The notes: a model not told the origin generated them from the sequence alone. 64,000 bases of DNA from Camelus bactrianus (GCF_048773025.1 NC_133550.1:8482176-8546175), one strand, 5' to 3'; counted from the stretch's first letter, positions 43,209-54,884 are shown. Program-made: numbers and translations.

Positions 43209-44939
43209 AGAGGACACAGGGGATGGGGAGTCTGTCCCGGGAAGGCCCCACAGGGACTTTCTTGGTTATAGTCTCCAGGAAGAACACTTTCTCCTGAATA
43301 AAAAGGCAAACATTCTCTAGGGGAAGAACCCTTTATCCTTCTGTTGTCTAGGATGAGGACAAGACGCTTGGAAGTTAGCATCCCTCGTGCCACTATGAAG
43401 AGGGAGCAAGGATGCTGATGCTGGAGGCTGGAGGCTGGTTGCTGGTCTCTTCCCGAGCTGGCACTCCCTCCATGGGCTACCATCACCATACTGCTGGTTG
43501 CATGAGAAAATGAGAGCCTTTTTGTTTAAAGCCATGTAGCACATTTTTCTGTAACTAGCATACAAATAATAACCTATAAACTTTCTAAACCTGGATAGGA
43601 TACTATTGTAAATTTGATTTAAGACGATATTGGCTTTTAAATTCTCCACATCATAGAAACACTGTGATTCATTCAATTCCAGTGAACTGTCTCCTAATTT
43701 TCAAATTGGCTTTCTATGATAAATGTTCATAATTCCTAGCTAGAAAACATAAAAAGCATTTAACTCCACTTTCTAAATCTTGCCTGTTCTGTCTACCCGC
43801 TTTCCTTCTCTCTTCTGTAAGAAAAAAGAGAGAGAAATCAACACGGAATAAATTGATAGAAAAATAAGGCAGAAGGCTGGCAAATTGCTAAGGCTAGTTT
43901 ATGGAGTAGGAGAAAGATAAGATTAAACCATAATTTGAACACAGATTTCTTCTAGCAGGGACAGAAAAACATAGTCAAATAAGTGAAGCATAAAGCAGAA
44001 TGAGTGAAGAAATCAGCATCATGTTCATGTCTAAACGTCTCTGCTGCTCTGCAAGTTTTATCCCACAATAATATGGAGCGACTCCAGTAGAGCAGAAATA
44101 ACTGTGTGTGTGTGTGTTCAGTTTATAGAGGGCTTGAAATGGAGCCCCTCCCACCGCTGGTCCCCTGCAGCCTGCCCTCTACGTGTGGCCTCGGGAGATG
44201 CAGAAGTTCCCAGACCCGGGAAGGGGAACCAAGGAGACCTAATGTCAGGGCAGGACAAAGTCACAGGGAAGGTGTGGGGTCGGGAGCCATAGTGGGCACT
44301 GTGGGCATCAGCAGCATGTGCATGTGGGCCGGGGGAGCACCAGGAGAGACAGAGGGGAAAGACGCCTTCACCCGGTGGTCAAGTGAGGTGGCACGGCTCA
44401 GTGAGGCCAGTGATGAGCCAAGGACTGTAGAGGCAGAACCCCGCTCCCTGCCGCCATTTTCCCCAGGAATCTCTTGTTGCTCAGAAGCTGTCCGGGGAGA
44501 CGGAGAAGATGCAGAGGTGTGAGATAACTGAGAAGACGTGTACCCGCGAATAAACCTGGTTAAACTGCAAGAGAATGAGCTCTGGACAAAAACTGACCCT
44601 GTCACCTAGATTGGGTACTTTTCCCACTGCTATTCAGAGACATGGAGGCTTGTGATTAAATTATATTTCTTTGCATCTGACTTGGAGTGTGTGAATTTTC
44701 AAGTCACTTTAAGTACCAGACACTCGACTGAAGGAAGTGGTACGTACAAAGTCACAGGAGAGCTCAAATGAGGCTCTCACTCCTAGTCAGAGGATTAAAA
44801 GGTGACAGAGTAAAACCATAAAGGATGTGCGTGGTTGTTAATGGGAGAGGAAAGGAAGGGTGAAGATGGGTATCTTACAGTCAGGACGCGGAAGCAGAGG
44901 AGCAGGGCTGCAGGGGAAAATGAGCTGTCTGTTACCTGC
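43209..44939. other. Unique sequence, GC-moderate in part
   Basis: A (TG)7 run lies at 44103-44117. The 44130-44520 interval is GC-moderate. Overlapping frames on both strands (43181-43676, 44104-44605) lack recognised domains. No repeat family named. Confidence 0.35.
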
Positions 44940-45125
44940 AGCATATCTTCATTGACTGAAGCATAACATTTCAGGAGTGGAAACGACTTCAGACATGAAT
45001 ATAGTTTCCATCTGATCTTCTCCTTTACAAGTGAGGTGACTGAGGCACAGGGGTGGTAAATGGCCCAGTCACCCTCCCATCAGCGGCGGGGCTCAGTCTT
45101 GGACCCTGGCCCCCTGGGTGCCGGT
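44940..45125 (-). mobile_element. Ancient repeat, MIR-like
   Basis: 'ctcctttacaagtgaggtga' and 'ctgaggcacaggggtggtaa' resemble the reverse core of MIR or a related ancient repeat. Assignment within that group is uncertain. Confidence 0.45.
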
Positions 45126-46300
45126 GAGGGCTCTGTTCTCTACCCCACCCTTCCAGGATGGCTGAGGACCCTAATGCAGGCTGTTTCATTGGCTGTGGAA
45201 ATTCACAGGTGTTTTTGAGGAGAGGATTTTAAGAAAAGTAACCCGCTATAGAATAATAGGACAGATGAAGGGGGAGGAATAAGAGAGATAGATTGAAGGG
45301 GAGGAAAAGGAACCTGTAAAGGATCATTGCATTTGTTCAGGGAAAAGGAAGCAGAGCTAGAGTGTAGCACTGTTATAGTCATAATTTTTGAATTATAACC
45401 ATCCTTGCTCATTGGGCAATTTCCTCAGCGCCTGGTTTCCTAGCGCCTAGAATAGTGTTTAGGGATTCCTGCACGAACCATTGAATGAGGTCAACAAACG
45501 AAGGTTACTGACTAGAGACATGCAGAAGGGGATTTGCAAGAAAGACATATTTTTGAGTCTCAAGGCATAAGCTGGAAGATTTTGGAGGAGAAATGTTGAG
45601 TTGATTTGGATCTACAGAGTTTGAGGTAGAAAAGTGGTCTCCACAAGGATTTTGCAATCAGGCAATTAGAAAGTGAGCCTGGAACTCTGAGAAGGGTTAG
45701 GGCTGCAGGTGTACGGATCTGGGGAAACAATCAGAAATACGGTGCCAGTGATTTCAAGGCTCTACTCAGGGCTCTTTACAGAACGAGCCAAATGGAAACC
45801 AGTCCCCTCGTCCCATTCTCTTCTCACCAAAGTGGATTGTGCCCTCCAGTGAAAAATGAGAACTTTCCCTCATGTATGTTGATCAGTCTCTGTTTTGTAT
45901 TTTATTTTGTTTTTTGTTTGTTTGTTTGTTTTCAGCACTTTTGTAGCAGACATATGAAAGTTCACTGGTCTTTGAATTCAGCAGTTACAGTCAGCTAAAT
46001 TCCAAAACTGAATAGTGCATGGGTGTGGTGCCGTTTACTGGCAGTGAGTGATTTATTTTATTGCTTACATTTCACATTCTTTATTATGTCTCCTAAGAAG
46101 TCATTTGATTTGGAAAATCATTGCAAAAATAAAACCAGAGAAGAATAAAATCCATGTCAGTCAGTTGATAGGAATTATTAAGTGCATCTGTTTTCCTAGA
46201 ATATTTTTACGAATATAAAATCATTGTCTCCCATTCCACAAAGTAGGTGTGGAGCAAATATTTAAATTACTAGTTTGAAGATGCACCAGCATTGCAGTCT
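45126..46300. other. Unique intergenic sequence
   Basis: A (TTTG)n-like run lies near 45908-45931. The 45300-45640 purine-rich part could be degraded reverse L2, but I cannot anchor it. Confidence 0.3.
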
Positions 46301-46305
46301 GCATG

Positions 46306-46321
46306 TCTCAGTCTTGTTCTT
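46306..46321. repeat. Target-site duplication, left copy (L1 at 46322)
   Basis: TCTCAGTCTTGTTCTT, matching 46702-46717 with one difference. Confidence 0.8.
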
Positions 46322-46701
46322 TCTTTTTCTTTTTTTTTTTGAATATTTAAAAATATTTATTTATTTCAATTGGACTATAGTCAGTTACTGGTGTGCAGCA
46401 CAATGTCCCAGTCATGCATATACACACATATATTCGGTTTCATATTCTTTTTCATTAAAGGTTATTACAAGATATTGAATATAGTTCCCTGTGCTATACA
46501 GGAGAAAGTTTTTTTTTAAAATCAATTTTCATATACAGTGGCTAACATTTAAAAATCTCAAACTCCCAAATTTATCCCTTCCCATCCCCCTTTCTCCGGT
46601 AACCCTAAGATTGTTTACTATGTCTGCGAGTCTGTTTTTGTTTTATAAATGAGTTCATTAGTGTCCTCTTCTTTTTTTTAAGATTCCACACATGAGTAGT
46701 A
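46322..46701 (-). mobile_element. Young L1, 3' UTR only
   Basis: A T-rich left end (the A tail on the minus strand), then 'ggactatagtcagttactgg', 'ccctgtgctatacaggagaa' and 'agattccacacatgagtagt' give a reverse cetartiodactyl L1 3' UTR of about 380 bp. Near-exact 16-bp target-site duplications at 46306-46321 and 46702-46717 bracket it. Confidence 0.88.
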
Positions 46702-46717
46702 TCTCAGTCTTGCTCTT
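46702..46717. repeat. Target-site duplication, right copy (L1 at 46322)
   Basis: TCTCAGTCTTGCTCTT, one base different from the left copy. Confidence 0.8.
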
Positions 46718-47059
46718 GATGGGGGAAAGGGGAGGAAGGAAGAAAGAAGAAAAGGGGTGAAACTGAATAGTAGGAGCAGTAGCCCAGGAAGGAGGGTTCA
46801 GGGAAAGGACTGTTTTATTTTATTTTATTTTTTTAAGGACAGGAGCCTTCACACCAGCAACCACATTACAGCCATTGTCACATCCCGGACGTCCATTGTA
46901 TGGAATTAAGAGGAACAGTGAGTGGAAATGTTTGAAGCATGGCAGCCGACTTTGACTTCGTAGCCCCCAGACTGAGGGAAAGCTGAGAGCCTTCACAGAT
47001 CCTCCTTTGAGAAGCACACGCTGACGGCGCCCACGCTGACCTCGGTGTCAGGGGACTCA
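46718..47059. other. Unique intergenic sequence
   Basis: A TTTTATTTTATTTTATTTTTTT run lies near 46812. Nothing else recognised. Confidence 0.3.
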
Positions 47060-47265
47060 CATTCTTGTTATGGCTCTGTCTGTGGCGAACCCTGTGTCCC
47101 GGGGAAAGTCATTGAGCGTCTGCTTTGGTTTCCTGTCTGAATACCTGACCCTTCCCGCTTTACGGGGATGTTGCAAAATGAATTAGAGAAGGTATGAGAG
47201 AATGCTTTGTCTTCTCATAAGAAAGGTCCTCTGTGATGCTAAAGGCTTATTATTAATTGACCCAG
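47060..47265 (+). mobile_element. Probable MIR SINE, diverged
   Basis: 'gggaaagtcattgagcgtct', 'tggtttcctgtctgaatacc' and 'gatgttgcaaaatgaattag' fit the forward MIR order. Confidence 0.45.
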
Positions 47266-47289
47266 AATAAAGACTATAAAGTAAGCTCA

Positions 47290-48140
47290 ACAATAAATAG
47301 ACCTGATGAAAGTGCTCACAGTTTCCAGCTCCTCATAACACCTAACACAGATCTCCGCCTTGGCTGCTATTAGCACCAAACGATCCCAGAGTCTTGTTCC
47401 AAAAGTTTAATCCGTAATTTGATGTGATCGCGCATTTGGTAACGTTTCAAAGAACGTGCGTAAAGATGAAACTAATGTTATCTGGGGACAGATTGATCCA
47501 AGAAGAGGATTTTTGGAATTAAGAACAGTATTTTTACACATCACCACCACCATAAGCACCCAAATAATTGTTTAAACAGCAGCACAGCAACCAAGTGCCA
47601 CTTGATGTCGGATTGTTGAGTTTGAAGATTAATCCCATAAATAGCCAGCATCAGAATGCTACCTACAAAGGACTGAAGTATCTTACGGCAAATCTTTAAT
47701 TTCTGGCTAATGATTAAATCTAGCTCATGTCATTTTTAAATCAGGAAATCTGAGAAAATAAGTATATGAGAGGTTGAAGACCCAAAAATAAAAGCTATGC
47801 AATTTAAGCCCTCAGCAGTTAAATTTATATTTAACAGTGATTAAGTGCGGGGATCACATAAGGGGCTGTAATTTCATCAGGAGACGTGAAAATGGCTAAG
47901 TGTTCATTTTTCACTGAACAAAGCAGATTTAGTGCTTTCCTAAGAAAGGAAGAAGAAATTGAACTGTTAGCAAACCACAAATAATTCTGGTTGACTTCAC
48001 GGTGGGCTAAATAGAAACTAATTTTGGAAGGCATCAATAAAAATCATCTTTATTGGGTAGTGTCTGTAATATCTCAGAACTGTACATCTGTGATTTATAG
48101 ATCAGCTATCCAAAGAATGTAAACAGGGACATTTCCCCCT
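47290..48140. promoter_or_regulatory. Candidate conserved non-coding block
   Basis: About 850 bp of high-complexity sequence with no repeat signature. It includes several intact-looking motif-like stretches (TGATGTGATCGCGCATTTGG near 47422, TTAATCCCATAAATAGCC near 47629). Candidate status is by appearance only. Confidence 0.25.
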
Positions 48141-48149
48141 GTATCTACT

Positions 48150-48282
48150 CCATTAAGGAGTTAGGATGAAAATAACATTGATCTGACTCCGGCCTTCCGG
48201 TTTAACCTCCTCTCCTGCAGCTGCTCCGTAGAAGCCCAGCCACCAAGCCAACTCGGAAGCAGCCGGCAGCCCTGCCTTTGCC
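48150..48282. other. Moderately GC-rich unique sequence
   Basis: GC rises here toward the G-rich run. No exon recognised. Confidence 0.3.
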
Positions 48283-48312
48283 GGGGGCGGGGGCGGGTGG
48301 GGGGAGGAGGGG
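48283..48312 (+). other. G-quadruplex-prone run
   Basis: Five G-runs of three or more (GGGGG, GGGGG, GGG, GGGGGG, GGGG) with loops of one to three bases within 30 bp. This fits the intramolecular quadruplex pattern on the plus strand. Confidence 0.75.
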
Positions 48313-48954
48313 TTGCCGTTCCCTGGAATGTTCTTTTCTTCCCCCATCTGATTACCTCCTGCTCATTCCTGGAGAATCCAGTCACCATCCTTCCTTCTGT
48401 TAGTGCCTCTCCAAGCCCACTCGCTCCATCTCCGCTGCGCCAGAGCACGGCGTATGCCCCATCCTCACCCTCTCTGTTCTCAGAGCCTTGTGTGTTTATT
48501 TTCCTTTCCTATTACCGTGCTTTGACTTTTTGGATCTTGCTGAGCCTCCCTCCCCCTCTAAAGCCAGATCAATAAGTGTTCTTTTCGCTTTTGGAGCAGC
48601 TTTCTTCTCTGCGTCGCATCACAAAGAATTCTTTCCTTCAGTCCCCACTTCACTCCCTTCGAGATCCACCCACTATTTCAGGCTTTGGACGTGTTGCCTC
48701 ATCTCAGCGTCCTGTGTTCCCTTTGGATCGCTCGAAGCTTTTTGACTCTGGAGGGGACCTTTCTGCCTCATTCTGTTTCTAATCTGATTTCCTGGCCTTG
48801 GCTGACCTCTGGCCCCTAGTGCCCAAATTCCACCTTGGGTCCACTGAACCAGGATCCCGGCAGGATGCAGACGGAGGGGAAAGAGGCACCTTTTCTGGAC
48901 TTGGTGTGCCGTGTCTGATGCAGCTGGCCGTGCTGTCTGAGCCATTTCTTTAAG
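48313..48954. other. Unique sequence
   Basis: Pyrimidine-rich. Overlapping plus-strand frames at 48297-48782 in all phases reflect a lack of stops in C/T-rich DNA rather than coding. Confidence 0.3.
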
Positions 48955-48959
48955 GCATT

Positions 48960-49112
48960 TATGGTGTCATTTCATGATTCCTACGGTACTTGTTTGTCTT
49001 CTTCAAATGACTGCAAGTTCCTTGAGGGCAGGACTTACCTTCATCTTGGCATCTAAGGACCTGGCACAGTGCACAGTAGATGCTTCATAAATACTTAGAG
49101 AATAAAGCATGT
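48960..49112 (+). mobile_element. L2 LINE 3' end
   Basis: 'ctgcaagttccttgagggca', 'ggacctggcacagtgcacag' and 'tagatgcttcataaatactt' are the classic L2 3' terminus. Confidence 0.8.
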
Positions 49113-49429
49113 GTGAATGGTAAACGTAGAGTATATGCCTTTTATATTTTAATGCCTACCTGAGACAATTTATCCTTCAACCAGGACAGAATAGGACTGT
49201 TTACACGGAGGCCGGATGAAAGCATATGGGTTCACGGGTCAGAAGAAAGACGTCCTCCTTCCGCTCCTTGCTCTTCACTGGGCAAGGGCATCCGACGGCT
49301 CTGGGAACTCCACTTTGAAGAATATTTGTCTGTAGACTCTGATTTTTATGTCTCCTAGTTACTTATAACCTGTCACTGTCGAGAATGCGGACCTCCAATC
49401 TGGCCTCTGGTTCTCCTGCCGAGGACAGC
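49113..49429. other. Unique sequence
   Basis: Nothing recognised. Confidence 0.3.
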
Positions 49430-49770
49430 TGGATTCGGCCCGGGAATGCAGGTCCCTGGCTGACTTACCGCTGCCCGTGAACGAAGTTCCCAGACGGCTC
49501 TGTCTAGCAATCGTGCGGACCGCTGCTACCCGCGCAGCAAGCGCGGCGTCTGTAACGCAGGAGACGCCAGTCTGCGTTTGCTGGGGGACGAATGGCGACC
49601 TCCAGCGTCTCACCTGCCAACTGCCTCCTGCCCCAGATCCTCCGCCACAGGCGACGCCGGCCCACTGGGAAAGCACCCTCCCACCTGGCAGGCGCGTCCC
49701 GCCCGCGCGTAAACACCGTTTCTGAACTTCGTGTGCTGCGCCCGGTGCCGCCGGCGGTGCGGTCATGGCT
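49430..49770. promoter_or_regulatory. CpG-island-like block
   Basis: Roughly 38 CpGs by eye in about 340 bp, with GC well above the surroundings (for example CCCGCGCAGCAAGCGCGGCG and GGCGCGTCCCGCCCGCGCGT). This meets the usual density criteria over a modest length. Overlapping long frames on both strands (49359-49924) are the common by-product of CpG-rich DNA and have no recognised domain. Candidate splice donors occur on the plus strand (CAG at 50001-50003 then GTGAGA) and on the minus strand (complement of CTCACCTGCC near 49609-49618). It could be an orphan CpG island, a promoter for an unannotated transcript, or a developmental-gene regulatory island. Confidence 0.55.
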
Positions 49771-50383
49771 CTCAGCGTGGGTTTCCTTTCCTGCTCTGGG
49801 TTTCAAGTCCAAGCCTAGCTGTGTCTCTTCCCTCCCTTCCCCTAGGCCAAAGGGACCTACTGACATCTTTTATCTTTGTATCTGTGTTGTGAACCCCCTT
49901 GCCCCCAAATGTTGGCTGAATTGAATTGAATATGAATTTCCATGGCGGAGGGCCCCCTTCCCTGGGCTCTCGCATACTTCGCACACTGAGGCGCTGAGGA
50001 CAGGTGAGAAGGACCTGGCGAGGGCTAGGACTCACCCGAGTGCAGCTCTGCCTGAGCGATGGAGTGGGCCACTCACACAGGAGCCATGTCCTTAATAGGA
50101 ATTTCTCCATTTTTACTGAGGTTAAGATTAAATTAATAATAAATGCAAGCCAGATCTGCTCCTAATTATCATTCTAGCTTGGGGCCAGTACCCACAAGTG
50201 GGGCAAAGTCATCCGAGCGATTTTATTCGCACTGTGGAGAGCCCGAATTCCTAGAGACCCGGCTTCTGTCCCTCCTCCCTCCCATCCAAGTCATTCTCTG
50301 CGGAAATCCGACACAGCAGGATATGTGGTGCTGTCTGTGCTGATAGCATTTTCAGATCTCTTCTTTCTATGTTCATTAAAGCT
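49771..50383. other. Unique sequence downstream of the CpG block
   Basis: GC falls gradually. No exon recognised. Confidence 0.3.
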
Positions 50384-50398
50384 CCCCCCCCCCCCCCC
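50384..50398. repeat. Poly(C) tract (C15)
   Basis: An uninterrupted run of fifteen C; unstable and error-prone in sequencing. Confidence 0.85.
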
Positions 50399-51514
50399 GT
50401 AAGTGGACGTTGTGAGCTGTGGGGTTCTGGCCAAATTCCAATTTGAGCAATTAATTACATGTCAGCGCGCAGCCCTTCCTGCCGGTTCAGACCCGGAAGG
50501 TGCATTCTTTGTGTTCCTCGGCAAGGAGCTTCTGGCGGCGAAGCAGCTGCTGCTGCTCCCCTGGAGGAGAGTCGTTTGAGAAGTGGTGAGAAAGCCTCCT
50601 GCGTCTGGGAGGGAGCTGCTTGCAAAGTGCGCTGGGACAAAAGGCCTCCCTGTGAACGTGTGGCGTTTTTGTTTGTTTGTTTGTTTTGTTTTGTTTTTTA
50701 ACTATGGCCTCGAAGCCATCCATCACTCCTCTTTTGAACCACTGGCTGAGCCCAGAACAAAACGGGAAGTGATTGTGTGTGTGCACGGTTTTTATTTTTG
50801 TTTTTTGTTTTTTTTTAAGAGCTGATCCTGAATGGGAAGGCTTCCTTTGAAGCCCCGTCAAAGGGATGTTTTTATTTTGTTTTTGTTTTGCCGAAATCCC
50901 TTCAGTTTGCCTCACCTCCTGTAAGACCTCACACCACAGCCTGATACCATGCCCGGTGCTTAAGTGGCTGCCTTCACAGCTAACAAAAGACAAAGAGAGC
51001 ACAGATGGAGATTGTTCTAATGGAACGAGTTAAAGAAATGAAAGGTGTTTTCCTTTTAACTTCAAATAGCAAAAGCAATGAATATTCTTTGGAAAGCGCA
51101 GGTGACAACACAACACGCAAACTCGCTTGCCGGGGTTCCTGGTGACATGATCTAACAAGTCCGAAACGCAGGAAGTGGAGTTATATCCTGCAAGTTATTT
51201 TGAAAAGGTATAGAGAATAACCCTTTCTAGGTGCGTACTCTGTGTTTGACTTGGCCCAGGCATCGGGGCCTGATGGAATGATAATTGGATGTTGATGAAA
51301 AACATCAATCATCGTTGCATTGTGACTTGAGTTGTATTTGTTTAATGTTAAATTTTAAGTTGTGAAGTAAACCATTCGAGTTGGGGAATGGTGCTTGCAT
51401 TTCTACAACTTTATTCTTTCACTTATTAGGCATGAGTGAGTCATTCCTTGTATCAGTAGGGCTTGTTGAAAATTCCAGGATTACTCAAGCAGGCTTGAAG
51501 CATTTGTCCTGTCC
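50399..51514. other. Unique sequence
   Basis: The 50460-50600 part is moderately GC-rich (GGCGGCGAAGCAGCTGCTGC). TTTG/TTTTG runs lie near 50669-50699 and 50790-50817. The 171-codon minus-strand frame at 50487-51002 is Lys/Gln-rich across those runs and not accepted. Confidence 0.35.
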
Positions 51515-51532
51515 AAAAAAAAAAAAAAAAAA
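51515..51532. repeat. Poly(A) tract (A18)
   Basis: Eighteen consecutive A. No retroelement body recognised upstream. Confidence 0.8.
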
Positions 51533-52059
51533 TTCTATTTCAGGTTGTTGTCTCTTAATTCTCCTTCCTAAAGCTCTTGGTTTTTGGTGCAGTGCTGTTG
51601 CCTACATTCCAGGCAAGTTGCATTTACTTCTCACATTTTCCAAAGCAGGCTATCTATATATTGTTCTGGGATCAATTACCTTTAAATTCATTTCTCAGTG
51701 GCTGATGCCAGTCTCACAAACACGTTTCTACGTGAAAACAGCTGGTTGCCCTTGGCCCCCTCACATGTTTAGCCACTTTCTAGGGGAAATCTCCTCCTTA
51801 CTGTTTCATTCTTTCCCTTCCTGGCTCATCCCACCACAGGAAACATGAACAAATCCTCCCACTCTTGCTTTCACCAATCACAGTGCAGTTAACATTTCAT
51901 CCTGTAGATCATTCTCATATAGAAACACACTGCTTGTGTAAATTGGTCCCTGACGCCTTACCTGACTTCCTTTTTCCCATCATCCAGGGAAATCTTGTTT
52001 CCATCACTCTCACTCATTGCACCTTCAGGGGCCTTATCTCAGCCTCAAATTGTATGTTT
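51533..52059. other. Pyrimidine-rich sequence
   Basis: The right part may be the diverged beginning of the L2 copy that follows. The 155-codon plus-strand frame at 51381-51848 runs through the A18 tract and shows no domain. Confidence 0.3.
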
Positions 52060-52195
52060 GTTCTTAAATATCTCCCTTACTTGTCAGTTCCCTCATCTGC
52101 ATTTGCCGCTGTTTTTTTTGTTATTTGTTCTGTTTTCCCTATTTCCAGTGTCCAGCACAATGCCTAGAAAAAAGACATTTGTTAGATAGACAAAT
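52060..52195 (+). mobile_element. Probable L2 LINE 3' end, diverged
   Basis: 'ccagtgtccagcacaatgcc' and the terminal 'tttgttagatagacaaataa' resemble the L2 3' terminus. Confidence 0.5.
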
Positions 52196-52439
52196 AAAAA
52201 ATCACTTCCGTTACTAAACAAACTTCTTCAAGTGCAAACAATCAAGATACTCAGATTGCAGGCAGGAGCGCAACTTTAATTCCCCATTTTTAAAGAGTGT
52301 CCTGTATTGCATTTATTAGGAATATAGCAACAATGTGTTTTCTTCTAATTTATTTTTTTCATTGAGACACTCATATTTTAGTTAGATAGTGTGGCTATCT
52401 AGCGTTTCATGAGCCACTTGGAACGTAACCACTGTCTCT
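52196..52439. other. Unique sequence
   Basis: Nothing recognised. Confidence 0.3.
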
Positions 52440-52665
52440 CACATCGTTTTGATGTCGAGAGAGAACTTACTGAGTCAGGCATCATGCAAAGTACTTTTGC
52501 GTATTTAAATCTATTCTGTCTTTATAATAGCTATATAGGTTGTTCTTTCCAATTATCATTTTCAGAAAAAGAAATTGCGATCAGAGAGGTTAAGTGGCTT
52601 GCCAAGGTCACACAGCTAGTTAATAAAATTATCAGGAAGATCGATATAATGCTAAATAAAGCCCA
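52440..52665 (-). mobile_element. MIR SINE
   Basis: 'gatcagagaggttaagtggc' and 'ttgccaaggtcacacagcta' are a very clear reverse MIR core. Confidence 0.85.
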
Positions 52666-53215
52666 TGCTTTCACTGTTACATGAGTTGACTTATGTAACA
52701 AATATTTTGAGAGCAAGAGAAGACTTCCTAATTAACTTCTGTTTCAGATTAGTGGGATCAGCCTTCTGATGGGACTGACAATAAAAGCTGGACAGATTAG
52801 TCAATGATGGAACTAAAACTTTTGTTCACCAGATTGAACCTCTGTTTATACTGACTAAATCAAATATACTAGTATCGGCTTGGGTGTAGCTACAGGCTGT
52901 GTTTAACTAGATAATGCCGTTCTGCCATGAGTATATTCATCAATTAAAACCAAAAATTCAAACTTGATGATGTGGAAGGTCAAAGGCTGGGACGGAGACC
53001 AGTGAGCAGGTGTCTGAGCGAGTCCTAACATCCACAGAGAGTGGAGCAGAGCCTCTGTTAAATATCACCCACTGGTGACCCCATGTTTTGGGGGCTGGGA
53101 CACTCGTCAAAAAATATGGAGCCCTCGTAAAGGCAACTCAGCTACTCCAGCTGAACTGCATCATTTCTGCAAAGGGGTGCATTTAATAGACCACCAACCA
53201 TATGATGGCTCTCAC
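52666..53215. other. Unique sequence
   Basis: Nothing recognised. Confidence 0.3.
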
Positions 53216-53220
53216 CTCAC

Positions 53221-54884
53221 AATATTTTTTTAAATTGAAGTATAGTTGATTTACAATGTTCTGTTAGCCTCTGGTGTACAGCTTAGTGATTCAATTACAC
53301 ATATACATATATTCTTTTGTGTATTTTTTCATTATAGGTTATTATAAGCTATTGTACATAGTTCCCTGTGCTATAAAGTAGGACTTTGTATTTTATCTAT
53401 TTTGTGTTTAGTAGTTTGTATCTGCCAATCCCAAACTCCTAATTTACCCCTCCCCTCCCCACTTTCCCCTTTGGTGACCATAAGTTTGTTTTCTGTGTCT
53501 GTGAGTCTTGTTCTTTTTTGTAAATAAGTTTATGTGCCTCATTCTTTTTCAGATTCCACATGTAAGTGGTATCATATGATATTTGTCTTTCTTCATCTGA
53601 CTTACTTCACTTAGTATGATAATCTCTAGGTCCATCCATGTTGCTACAAATGGTATTGTTTCATTCTTTTTATGGGCAAATAGCATTCCATTGTAATACA
53701 ACTTCTTTATCCAGTCATCTGTCGACAGACATTTAGGTTGCTTCCATGTCTCAGCTATTATAAATAGTGCTGCTATGAACATTGGGGTATGTATATCTTT
53801 TTGAATTAGAGTTTTTACCAGATATATGTCCAAGAGTGGGAGTGCTGGATCATATGTTAACCCTATTTTTAGTTTTTTAAGAAATCTCCATACTGTTTTC
53901 CATAGTGGCTACACCTAATTACATTATTACCAACAGTGTAGAAGGGTTCCCTTTTCTCCACACCCTCTTCAGCATTTGTTATTTGTAGACTTTTGAATGA
54001 TGGCCATTCTGACTGGTGTGAGGTGATGCCTCATTGCAGTTTTGATTTGCATTTCTCTGATAGTTAGCAACGTTGAGTATCTTTTCATGTGCCTATTGGC
54101 CATCTGTATGTCTTCATTAGAGAAATGTCTGCTTAGTTCTTCTGCTCATTTTTTGCTTGGGTTGCTTGTTTTTTAGTTATTGAGTTGTATGAGCTGTTTG
54201 TATACGAGCTGAAAGTTAAGCCCTTGTCAGTCTCTTCATCTGCAAATATTTTCTCCCATTCTGTAGGTTGTTGTTTTGTTTTCCTTTGCTGTACAAATCT
54301 TATAAGTTTAATTAGGTTTCATTTGTTTATTTCTGCTTTTATTTCTACTGCCTGGGTAGACTGCCCTAGGAAAACATTGCTATGATTTATGTCAGAGAAC
54401 GTTTTGCCTTTTTGCCTATGTTCTCTTCTAGGAGTTGTATGGTGTCCTGACTTATGTTTAAGACTTTAAGCCATTTTGAGTTTATTTTTGTGTATAGTGT
54501 GAGGGAGTGTTCTAACTTCATTGATTTACATGCGGCTGTCCAGCTTTCCCAGCACCACTTGCCGAAGAGACTGTCTTTTCTCCATTGTATATTCTTGCCT
54601 CCTTTGTTGAAGATCAATTGACCATAGGTGTCTGGGTTTATTCCTGGATTCTTTATTCTGTTCCATTAATCTGTTTTTGTGCCAATATCATGCTGTTTTA
54701 ATTACTGTAGCTCTGTAGTATTGTCTGAAGTATGGGAGGGTTATTCCTCCAACCTCATTTTTTTTTTCTCATATTGCTTTGGCAATTCTGGGTCTTTTTT
54801 AATTCCATATAAATTTTAGGATTATTTGTTCTGGGTAATTTGATAGTGATTGCATTAAATCTGTCGATTGCTTTGGGTAGCCGT
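53221..54884 (-). mobile_element. Young L1, 5'-truncated, with ORF2 3' part and 3' UTR
   Basis: On the plus strand it begins with the T-rich tail and 'gaagtatagttgatttacaa' and passes through the 3' UTR (to about 53560). Reverse ORF2 follows ('cttacttcacttagtatgat', 'gactggtgtgaggtgatgcc', 'tcttgcctcctttgttgaag') until truncation near 'cgattgctttgggtag'. Minus-strand ORF2 remnants are legible at 53549-53833 and 54387-54617. A weak flanking match (CTCACAATATTTT at 53216-53228 versus CTCACAGTATGTT at 54885-54897) may be a decayed target-site duplication. Several breaks exclude activity. Confidence 0.88.

Noticed and set aside
44104-44605. Overlapping frames of 114 and 138 codons on opposite strands
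   Set aside because: Antisense frames in GC-moderate DNA with no domain.
49359-49924. Overlapping long frames on both strands in the CpG block
   Set aside because: Stop codons are rare in CpG-rich DNA. Composition is Arg/Ala/Pro-rich and differs by frame, and no family is recognised.
50487-51002. 171-codon minus-strand frame, the longest in the window
   Set aside because: It crosses TTTG and poly(T) runs that encode Lys/Gln/Asn-rich stretches without stops; no domain seen.
51381-51848. 155-codon plus-strand frame
   Set aside because: It reads through an A18 tract (poly-Lys) and has no recognisable domain.
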